Assembly (NCBI RefSeq): GCF_000182925.2
Contig: NC_026502.1
Location: 2,604,001-2,668,000, forward strand
DNA from: Neurospora crassa OR74A
Taxonomy: Eukaryota; Ascomycota; Sordariomycetes; Sordariales; Sordariaceae
Reading direction: 5' to 3'
DNA: 64,000 bases
The notes beneath the pieces were generated by a model. That model did not search any database. It saw only the letters and a program-made list of their open reading frames with translations, and was not told the origin of the DNA. Shown here piece by piece: positions 1 to 10,238 of the stretch. Position 1 is the first letter of the stretch. The number at the start of each line of letters is the position of its first letter. The position numbers were made by a program, and so were the translations under genes.

Positions 1-160
1 GTGTTTGGTTTACAATGGGGTGGTTCAGGTCGACTGCTGTCGCTGTGTCTGTTGCTGGATAATCCATCCTTCGCTACTTACCTTGTATGCCATTCTGGGG
101 TAGGGCAAATTCCATCGGCTTGGAAGTGTTGTTGGAAATACGTCCTGCTTTCCTGTTCTT

Positions 161-254
161 TCTTCTTCTTCTTCTTCTTCTTCTTCTTCTTCTTCTTCTT
201 CTTCTTCTTCTTCTTCTTCTTCTTCTTCTTCTTCTTCTTCTTCTTCTTCTTCTT
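161..254. repeat. TTC trinucleotide microsatellite, about 31 units
   Basis: Almost uninterrupted TTC repeats run for about 94 bases. Read on this strand they give Phe, Leu or Ser homopolymers, which accounts for the odd open frames here; nothing suggests they are translated. Length polymorphism between strains would be expected. Confidence 0.95.
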
Positions 255-2612
255 TTGATTTTTCCTTTTGTCCTGCTGTGATCGTTAAGAAAACGTAAAT
301 GTGAAGTGAGAATGTAAAAGAGTCCGTCCTCGTTCAGGACACAAAAGGCACTGTGGGAACCACCACGCTTCCGGGCTTCTTGATTGATTCCTCACCGTCT
401 ACGTTCTGTGTTGAATATCGCAGGTATCGTGTGCTCCAAGCCATAGGCTTGGTGGCCTGCAGCACGCATAGTAGAGACGATTCGTACGTGAGTGGACAGG
501 CACCCATCCTTTCCGCCCGTTAGATGATCCGGTATTGCTTTAAAGCCTTGTGAGGGCAGATAGTGCTGAGTAGCATCGTATTGTTGGAAGTCATAGCTCG
601 AGTTCTTGCTGTAGACACTCTATTGAGCTTGCAGCCATGCTCCTTCCCTCGACTAACTTAGGTTACCATGCCGACTAGGTAGAAGCAGTAGATAAGAGAA
701 GCGACTAAGAAACGAATGACATGCGGGCAGTATCGATTTCTCCAACCTTGTTGTATCAAGGCGTTCCCGTGCCAAATTTGTCCTGAATGACCTAATGTTT
801 CGTTGCCCAGTGTACCCCACGAGCCCCAATGCACCTCATCCGGTGCATGCCATGACAATGCCTCGCCTTGCTTCTACATATCCCGGGCATCTGACACATA
901 CACATGCTGGAATTACCGACGCTGGAGATTCGGCGAGCGGGGTTTAGGTATGTTGATTGATGTACGTACATACATGGCCAGGTGCCCTGCGATTGATGTT
1001 CTTGTGATGCTGTCAGTAGGGTTTCATGCCCAAGCTCAGCACAGTGTAAAGTGGCACACTAGTCCGATAGAGATGATAGCCATGTCGATGCGACGATCCC
1101 AACTCCGGTTTTCTAATCAAGTGTATCGCTGCTTTAACGCACCAATGCATGTACGTCTGGGAAACGAAATTGACAAAGAGCCCGGCACCGAAAGGTACAG
1201 CAGAGAGAGAAGTAGATATCACCGATCCAGCGACCGAGTGAGTGGTGCTGGATATCCCGATGTTTTGGGTCACGAACCGGGATGACCCGTGATAAACATG
1301 GATCACAAAGTATTTCTCCATATATAAGGTTGCCAGTGGCATGTCAAAGACATCGATCGATACGAAGTTAGGCTTTGAGGTCACCTCCGCCAATCCTACC
1401 CTTCAGCTCTCAGACAGAAGCGCACGGCCGGTCGGGTGCAGCGGGCGACATAGAGGTACCATTCAAGACTGGTTTGTTCGTTAGTCTAGTTCTCCGGTCG
1501 TAGGTTGTTCAAGGGAGATCTGGAGCTCTTATTAGCCTCTATACTTAAAATAGAGAAACTGGCTTATATTTGAGGTGTCATGGGACGATAACCAGGAATG
1601 AAAACACTACGGAAGCCTCTTATACCTGTCCTGGTCTTCTCCCAAAGTCTTCAAAGGCTAGAACTCACAAGATACTAGTTTAGCACCCGTCCATGAGTCA
1701 TCTACGTTATGGAGCGACCACCGTGCTGGTGAACAAAGCTCATGGGACCATCATTGACCATCTGAAAAATTATACCTTCACAATAGATTGTGAAGAATGA
1801 AAAGATAAGGAGCATTCTCGTTATGTTCGGTCATTGTCGCTGCTGTACACGTCTCCGTCCAAGGCAGGTCCTAGCCGACCGAACTGAATGTGGCATCACG
1901 GCGGGAGTTGTTCCCAAGTACCTGACCTGGGCCTTTCCAGCACTTGTACCAGAACACCAACTGCTTGGAGTTCGATCTGTTTGTTTTTTTTCCTTAGGTA
2001 ATATTAATTTTTTTTTTTTTTTTTTTTTTCTTTCAAATCAGGTTGAAGCCAGCGCCTGAAACCAAAGGTAGACGGCTGGGTTTGACTCTCAGAACATGTT
2101 AAATACTCAACGAGACTGACACCGGCGCATCTAGATGCTGACGCTCCGAATAGTTCATAGCAGTGGCACAGACAGCCGCGCCCCGGAGCGCTGGGACGGC
2201 ACTTACAGTATCCTCCGGTAAATCTCAGTTACCACCTTGACGTACCTTTGTGAAAATGCCTGCGACCATGGCCTCCACAGCACTTCTTCTGAATCTCTTC
2301 TTTTGACAGCTAGCTTCGCTTGGCAGATGGCTGTGTGACATGAGCACTGGCGAGGAAGACACGACGGAACAGAGCAGGCGACGGACGGGAAGTCGGTTGC
2401 AGTGGGCAACAGTCGTACACAAGAAAAAAAAAAAAAAAAAAAACGGCCGAAGTTGTCGAACCACAACAGACATTGCAAAAGCAACGGGCCAGAGCCACTG
2501 GGCCAGTGTTCCGCCCTCCCGTCCCTTGATAAACGTTCCCTGGCTGGCAATAGACGGAAAAGCGCAAAACCCGGCAAAATCTTACAAGTGGAAGTGCAAT
2601 GCCCACGAATTA

Positions 2613-2636
2613 ATAGTGTACATCGATGTACACTAT
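2613..2636. repeat. Perfect 24-bp palindrome
   Basis: Each half reads ATAGTGTACATC, so the 24 bases equal their own reverse complement with no spacer. It lies in non-coding DNA about 2.1 kb upstream of the velvet gene. It could be a dimeric protein-binding site, a cruciform-forming sequence, or chance; the sequence alone does not decide. Confidence 0.85.
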
Positions 2637-4696
2637 GGCTGGGCGTTTCTTAGTGCAACTGGATCTGGAAGTTGAGGGTCTCTGTGTCATGGAAATGTCT
2701 TGCGGCAATAATCATGGAGTTATGACGGTTCCTCTTATAGCTCTGTCTACAGATCCATCACTGTCTCGACTCATTCCATGTCGGGTCCCGAGAGGGGCGA
2801 TGGGGTCTTCGGGTCGCGGAAGTAGCTTCCTGCACAGCAAAAATGGAGACCACAGCAGACAAGCAATGGTTCGTGGAGGATCAACAGAGTCGTCGTCCAG
2901 GGGACCAGGAATGACCAGACCTGAGCCCCGGATCAAGAGCTGGTCCAATGGGAGGGAGGCCACCAAAACCGTCCGAGCGCCCTCCCGCTCCGAGTGTTGA
3001 GCTAAGGTTGTCGAGAGAAACAGCACTAAGCCCAGATGGGACAGAACTTTACTTGTCACCACTGCCCTGTGTATCCCATCCCTTCAACTAACTCGCCTTG
3101 GAGTGTTACACTCGAGTGCAAACCGTTGACAAACCGCCTGTCTGACTCTACACAAGGCACACTACCTACAGTGTCGAGAGACGGGAGTCTCGTCGAGTCC
3201 GTCGCTTGAGCAAAATGTCAAGAGAGGTAAGTGAGTGACGGAGAAGCGGACAAGGGGGGTGACTGATGACGGGGACCAGGCTCAGAGAGGGCAGGACGGG
3301 AGCCATGACGGTCCACTGCTGATGCAACCTCCCATGCATGGTCTAACCGTCTGTCACATTTTCCGTCCGCGCTCATTTCGCAGAGACCCCACTCTGAAGT
3401 CTCTAGCCCTCTTTAGTGCCTGGGACCCTTGTCGCGGACCAAGGCATTCCTCCCCTCCACGGAATCGTTTCTGTTTCTGTTTTTCTTTATCCTGTTCTAT
3501 CCTCCCTTTCTGCTTTCACATACTGTCTGGCCGTCTGTTTGTTGCCTGAGAGCCTTCAGTTCGTTACCCGACCCACGACGGGGAGTAACGACAGGACGAC
3601 CGGACGGGAGCTCAGATCCAGCCCTCCTCCAAAACGCCCAGACACCTACGTCCCCTGCCACCCGCATATGTACATGCCTAGCGTAGAGGTACCTACCCAG
3701 GCGGTACGAGTTGGACGGTGACAGTGCTACGGTCCTGGCTGCAGTCGAGTGGTCGCCCCAAAGGCTTGGAACAATACGTGGACGGCCGTTCCAGAGAGGT
3801 TCGCCGAGTTTGCGGGCAAGCGACCAATAGAAGTGGAAGCACCGGGCAGTCCCAAGGCGGTCTCCGCAGGCCCGTCTTCCACTGGGCTTCCCTTCTTCAC
3901 ACAGCTCATACCCGTCGCTCTGGTTTCTGGGAACTTTGGGTCCGTAGTGTACCTAGGTAGGTAGGTAGCGATAGCCTACCACGGTCACCCCCCCGGGCGC
4001 CCCCATTCCATCCGCCATCCACACACACACACCCGGACCCATCCACATCCATTCGTAGCCAATCCCTCAGCTCCCTCAGGCCCATCCGCCCACCCCCAAT
4101 CCACTCCTGGCTGTCCCTGTTTTGTCTTGTCGGTAGCGCTTCCACTTCCTTACTCCCCCCTCGCTTCCCGTCCGTCGTTCAATCCTCGTCCGCCCCGTCG
4201 TCTTCTTTACTTCCTTCCATCCTTTTCTGCCTCTGTCCGACCCCGAAGCGACGAAGACGGCCTGCGTCAAAACCATCGACGCTTTCATCAACAAATCGAC
4301 TTCGGCGTCAATCTGCCAGCAATTTGCTTTGCCTGGTTTCCCTGCCGCAAGGTCACAGGGTGAGTGGCAACTGCACGTCTTGCACGCCGATCGCATCGCA
4401 TCAATCCAAGCGCTGCTGTCATGGGACTCACTTGCTGCGGCCCCGTCTTATCATTCCCTCGTGCAGCGCTTCAGCAAGTGCAGTCCCTTCTCTGCGCGTC
4501 CGAGATCGCGGCCGCATCACATTGGCGAATGATGACGCTGATGATGGCAATTTCTAGTTCAAGACCAAAGCCCCTCCCCGACGAGCTGGGCACTAGTCTC
4601 CCATCATCAGCCTTGTGGAATTGCGGAAAAGTAGAGCCATAAATCCGGAAACTGCCCAGGACCGCTGTGTTGCCATTTGGTTGTGAGGTGAACAGG

Positions 4697-6416
4697 ATGG
4701 GTGCTCAGGTTATCGCCGCTGCCTCCAACGGCCTCTGTCATGACGATGAGCCCATAGCCTCGGTCAAAAGTCGCATAACAAGAAGCGGCCGAAAGCTATG
4801 GTATTCTCTGAGGGTTGTCCAAGAACCCCTGCGCGCGAGAGCGTGCGGTTCGGGTCCTAAATGTAAGTGCCAGAATCAAGATCGGCATCGCTCGCGCATC
4901 GTTAATACTTGTTCCAGCATCCGCCGACCGTCGCCCCGTGGACCCGCCTCCGGTCGTGGAGCTGCGCATCTTTGAGGGTGAATCTTTTGAGATGGCCCAG
5001 GAGAGGGATGTCACTTTTCAGTACAACGCCAACTTTTTCCTCTATGCCACGCTCGAGCACGCTCGTGTCATGGCCCAGGGTCGTCTGCAGACTCCTTCGG
5101 CCAACACACCGCCTGTGCTGACTGGCATGCCTGTCTCCGGCATGGCTTATCTTGACCGACCCAAGTTGGCCGGCTACTTCTTGTTCCCCGATCTGTCGGT
5201 TCGCCACGAGGGTCGCTATAAACTGACATTCAACCTGTACGAAGAGACCAAGGAGGACAAGGACAAAGATCCCGAAGAACCCAATGCCCCCCCGGACGGC
5301 TCGCCAGGATCCTTCGACTTCCGAATGGACATCAAGTCGCATGATTTTGTTGTCTACAGCGCCAAAAAGTTTCCAGGATTGACCGAGAGCACGCCCCTCA
5401 GCCGTACCGTCGCCGAACAGGGATGTCGCGTTCGTATCAGGCGTGATGTGAGGATGAGACGCCGCGATGGAAAAGGCAACAGTGGTGGTAACGACTATGA
5501 GAATGGCGAGGAGGAATACCGGAGGGCCAGGAGAACCGCCACACCTGATACTGCAAAGCAGGAAGCTTACCGGCAAAGATCGATGAGCGGAAGCACCGAG
5601 AGGACGCCCTACTCTTCTATCAGCGATCCTCAACGCCGGCCTTCGATGGCTGACTACCCACCTCAATACGCTGCTCAGACACCGACATCCGGAGGCCATC
5701 TGGGTTTCTTGGGCGGGAACACGCATCATCAGTATCCCGCTCAACCACCACCACAAAGCTTCGCCCAACCGCACTCGGTTCCCCCTTCACCCGTCTACCC
5801 CACGAGCCAACGGGCGCCTTATCAACACCAGCCGTCTTCCTACCCTCCGCCACCACCGCCCCATCAGCCGATATTCCAGTCCGAGCATCACACATCACGG
5901 ACCTATGCGCCCATCAATCCTGCCTCTCGTCACGATAGCATCCACCAAAGTACAAAGCAATACACACTCCCGCCCCTCAGTGAGGCCGTCTCGCCTACTC
6001 AGCCGCATCACCAGCACCCTTCCATCGCTCCTCACAGGTTACCTGTAACTGCTCTACCTCCTCTGCAAGTCGACCGCTTTTCCTCAGCCAGCCACAACCA
6101 GCATCCAATGGTCAGCCCCAGCAACATGGCTGCTCCGCCTTACCCTCGTGCCTATTCCGTCAGCAACAGCGGCGGTCTCACAAGTGCTGGCGGCTACAAC
6201 CAGCTTCCGCCGCCACCTCCTCCGCCTCCGCAGGTTGCTGGCTCGAAACGCGCACACGATCAGACGTTCAGGGCTGATCCTGAAATGAGGCGGTACCAGG
6301 ACGGGGCGCGCGAGCGGGAGTCTGTGGACGACAAGGAGCCGCCGCTTTGCACGTTCAAGTATAGACGTGCTGACGGCAGCGTCGAGTGTAAGCAGGCAGA
6401 TATTGGCGGGTATTGA
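4697..6416 (+). CDS. veA: Velvet-domain regulator VeA (VE-1 orthologue)
   Basis: VeA is a fungal regulator that moves to the nucleus, pairs with VelB and LaeA, and coordinates asexual/sexual development with secondary metabolism. Two exons, 4697-4862 and 4918-6416, join in frame to 554 aa. The 55-nt intron (donor GTAAGT, acceptor TTCCAG) sits at the family landmark: [10 protein letters not shown] before it, [16 protein letters not shown] after it. The velvet domain covers about residues 20-240, with [22 protein letters not shown] and [14 protein letters not shown], ending in the basic [22 protein letters not shown] block. The remaining ~300 residues are Pro/Gln/His/Ser-rich, as in other VeA tails. 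ATG 4697 is the first ATG in this frame. A GTGAGT donor at 4360 suggests a 5'-UTR intron. Family assignment is firm; choice of VeA over VelB/VosA rests on the N-terminal motif and the long tail. Confidence 0.93.
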
Positions 6417-7814
6417 GGTTGATCATTTTTACACGACGGTTATGTTCTTTGTGGGATTTCTTGTTAATGGTCGATCAAGTGGCTTTCCGGAGCACTGACA
6501 CTGAGCGAGTTCCACGCGCACAGTAACAAGTTTCTTCTTAATGGCTTGATGGGGTTGTTGCTGCTGAGCTAGGTGTTGAGGCGTTTGATCGGCTGAGGCG
6601 CCGGGGCCATGAGTGCCCTTGTCCCAAATTTGGCTTCGGGTTCGATTTTTAAATAATGGTTGCCCACTCGGTGCGGGCTCATTCGTGCAAAGTCTGTCTT
6701 GATTTCTTTTCGTCATCTGTCTGTCCAGTCTGTCAGTTTGTGGTACCCTTTTCTTGTCTCTTCTTGACTACCGACCATCGCACAAAAATGTCCCTACTTG
6801 TTTGGATTAGGGTTTGGGGTTTGAATGTCGTTGAATGCTGTATGAGTTTGGCTACACACGTGCTCAGGGCATACGTGGCCCACAGAGACGCATTGAGGCA
6901 TGCACGCATATACTTGGTATTTGCAGAGGTTGGATGCTGAGGATCTTGGCTGCACATATACCACCAAGAAAACAGCCAGACATTACCGCTACATAGGTTC
7001 CTTCTTGACGATTCTCTCTTCTTCTATCTCATGTTCTCTTTTTCGATTTTTTTCCCTCTTTTTTATTTACCTTTTTCTTCTGTTTACATACTTGTTCAGA
7101 TCATAAATCGGGTTTTCACAAGGTGCGCGGGATCCAATCGGAATGGTTACCAGTTAAGTCGTATGGAACGCCAAGAAGATAGGGATTCAAGGTTTCCAGT
7201 TTAAGATGAAAATGCCGGACCTACTGTAGAACTTCGGGAAACTCAGAATGGCACTGCAGGGTTGAAAGTGGCTAGTGATCATGTTTCTGCCTGCCTAGGT
7301 ATGGACAACTGCAACACGACCGGCATAACCCCCGCCAAGCGTCCTATAAGCCAACCTCAGAGAGCCCTTTGAAGTTTTCTCTCGAGCATCTACGATATGG
7401 CACAGTGATCGGCCTGGCATAATCAGGTTAATGGTAAATTGAATGCCAGTCCATCCCTCCAAATATAACCATGTGATGCGAAGCATAGCAAATAGCCCGT
7501 GAACAGACCACGTTTCTTCGACACGGTCGGTGTTCTTGGTGAATTTGCGGCTACCACTTATTAGGTTCGACGAGTTCACCTGTTACTTCTCGAGATTGTG
7601 ATGGCTTCTGCAAAGAGCCACCTCTTATCGCAAAGTAGATGTGCCGCTTTGAGAAACCGACATGTCAGCTTTGGTTACCTGAATCCTTTTGCAGAAACAT
7701 GGACCGGTTAGTGAAGTGGCCTGCAGTGCCGTGGCAGAGATCAGTCGGGCAGTTATGTGACAGTTAACTGGAAGAAACTCCAACCTTGGCATGAGTGGGA
7801 TGAGATAGGAAAGG

Positions 7815-7846
<32 letters not shown>
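7815..7846. repeat. Poly(A) tract, about 32 bases
   Basis: Uninterrupted A run in intergenic DNA, one of several long A/T tracts in the window and all of them outside coding exons. Confidence 0.95.
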
Positions 7847-7847
<1 letters not shown>

Positions 7848-9914
7848 CCACGGAACTGTAGAAGAGACGGAAAGTGTAAATTTGATACGGGAAAGAGAGC
7901 CACGTGGAGATAAAGAATCAAGAAAAGGTGGGATAGATATAGAAACCATGAAAAGCTCGGCCGATTTTGAGGTAAACACGAAAAAGAAAAGAGCAAAGGG
8001 AAAGAACAAAGTGAAAGAGAAAAAAACAACCAGGAGAGAAAGATAGAAGAGTATTCAAAATCCCGTTCATTTTTTGTCCAGAAAAATTGGCTTGAGCGGT
8101 AACAGAGTCCAGGTAGGCTTGTTGACTTTCCCCAAGTTAGCAATGGTTCGAACGTTCACCTGGGCGACCTGGAATAATCCATGATCCAGGGAGTTAGGTG
8201 GGTTTCGCTCGGACAATAAAGACAAGTAGTTAGCACGGCAACCAAAACCGCTATCGGATAAATCTACCGATGGCCGAGATGAAAAGGAGACAGTAGTAGG
8301 AAATTAGTTGCGTCAGTGCATTTCGGCCTTTTTTTTTTTTCTTGCTTGCGAGAATAAGATCATCAAGATCCGAGCGACAAGCGGATCTTGAACGGAAGGA
8401 TTTCATATCGGTCTTATGAAAACATTTTTCTTGAAGCTCCTCGGCGATAGAGCTCATCAGGTTTCTCGTTCGGCTCGGTAAGATATATGCTTGCTACGAT
8501 CTTCTCAAGCCCGGATGTGGGAAAATCAAGATGTAACTTATGTCGTGCAGGAAATCTCACCTGGTCCCGCCTTGTGGGAATGCATCGAAACTGAATGATC
8601 TCCTTGGGCGATGCCGTCGTAGACGGTCATTCCTCCGAAATGAATGTTGAAGCCCCGCACACACATTCATGCACGGATTCCTTCTCACGCCATTTTGGAG
8701 CGTTGTGGCTGCATTAGACTGGAACGGACCTCGGACGAAGCTGCAGGGCCGTTAACCGTGGGCCAGTTGAATCGGTGATCGTTCAGCCGGGCGGGTATAA
8801 GGTTATGTGTGTATGTATGTATGTACCTTGGGGTGCTTGGCTTGGGTATGTGTATGCTGATCATGGTGACTGCGTCGGACGGTCACAACGGACGGTGAAT
8901 GCCAACCAACAAAGTCTCCGAGTCTCTTTCTCTCGGGACACTTGGTGTTTGGGAACAGTTGCGTGAAAGCGCACCATTGTACGACGACGGTATGGTGTCA
9001 CGAACGAAACGCCCCTGGACTGGCTCCTGAAGATGGGCGCCTCCAGGAATCCATCCAGACACCCAACCTAGTCGTTAAGCAGCTCGTCCTAAGAACAGGA
9101 ACTGTGCAGCCAGCAGCGTGGAAGCCAGATTGCCGTTGCAGCAGGTCACCGGCGCAAGTTGATACCGCTACCCGCAACGGCACGCGAGGCCAATGCAAGG
9201 CATCTCACCTCTCCGCCGGGTTCCCGGGGGCCATGTGCTCTCTCTGCCATCCATCTCCTGGGCCCCCCCTGGGCCCCAGCCTGCTTGATGGGGACTGATG
9301 AACGTTCGTGATGGACGGTTGGCCCGCTGCTGATCCGCTACCAGACGGGGCCGCCAGGGGGTGCACTGGGGTGCAATGGGTGATCCTCCTGCTTCCGAGT
9401 CCACCGCAAAAATGACCAAACCCAAGCCCCGAAACACTGTGAATATTTGTCTCATTTTTCCAAAACATGGGAGCCATATTGAGTGAAAAGGTGATCCGAG
9501 ACCCTGGCAATTTGCCCTTTCCCTTGTTCTCCATTTCAGAAACCGCAAAAGCAGGAAAACAAAATGAGGCATCGCCACCTTTTCATTGGCCTTTGTTCAC
9601 TTTTTCCCCAGGTTTTTCCATGCAACAGGGGTTCAGCCGGGCAAGTCTGCCAGACCTGCGCCAAACGGAAGAGCGGGACTCAGGCGGCGGGGGCACCACT
9701 GACCGGCCGCTGGGAGTTCTGATTTGCTTTGCTAGGTGCAGTGTACCTACCTCTAGGCGACTCGGCCTTGGCTCTTCTGCTCCGGCTGCGAGCTTCCTGG
9801 AAACGCAGGAACAGCCAGGGGGACCACGGGCGGATACCCTAGCGGACACCAGGCACACGGGCATCCACCGGAGTAGGTGCTGCTGCTGGGCTTGCTGCTG
9901 GGCTTCCACTTGCT

Positions 9915-9934
9915 GGGGGGGGGGGGGGGGGGGG
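9915..9934. repeat. Poly(G) tract, about 20 bases
   Basis: Uninterrupted G run in non-coding DNA upstream of the Ser/Pro-rich protein gene. Assembly length of such a tract is often unreliable. Confidence 0.9.
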
Positions 9935-10238
9935 AGAACGATAGTTCCCTTCGGACGGTCATACTCTCCTTTTTGGCGCCAGAAGTAAACAAAAACCCAC
10001 TCAATCGCCTGGCACCACCCACGTCCGCGGTTCCCCCAACCTCCCGTAACGCCCACCACCGCTTTTTGATATCCACTCGCTCACCGAATAAACCACTCAT
10101 TCGTCCGTCGGCACTCCTTTAAACGCACACAAAACCTCGTCGAAGCCGCGTGAGCGAGTCCGCTTCGCCCGACGAAGGAGCGTTGCGATTTCTGCTGGTA
10201 GGTGTCAGTCGCCTGTTGCATGACACGCCGCAACCAGA

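Larger units (their letters stand above)
1..4359. other. Long intergenic/upstream region, no supported gene
   Basis: No convincing coding region in either strand: the open frames are short, have no recognisable motifs and several are only translated TTC or poly(T) tracts. The stretch holds the TTC microsatellite near the left edge, poly(T) at about 2008-2029, poly(A) at 2424-2443, a perfect palindrome at 2613-2636, and a short CA repeat near 4021-4032. The last 300 bases are pyrimidine-rich and probably belong to the promoter and leader of the velvet gene that follows. Long upstream regions are common for developmental regulators in fungi. Confidence 0.6.
6417..10238. other. Intergenic region between veA and the Ser/Pro-rich protein gene
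   Basis: About 3.8 kb with no supported gene. It contains the veA 3' UTR, poly(A) at 7815-7846, a short GTAT repeat near 8806-8824, and a G tract of about 20 at 9915-9934. Open frames rich in Phe or Pro here are translations of these tracts. The last few hundred bases are C-rich and likely promoter or leader of the next gene; a GTAGGT donor near 10192 and a TAG acceptor near 10302 could bound a leader intron. Confidence 0.55.

Noticed and set aside
1-281. Open frames ending in long Phe or Leu homopolymers
   Set aside because: They are translations of the TTC microsatellite, with no other coding signal.
1013-1393. Minus-strand 126-codon frame with a hydrophobic middle
   Set aside because: No motif, no supporting splice sites, and it overlaps a plus-strand frame of similar length.
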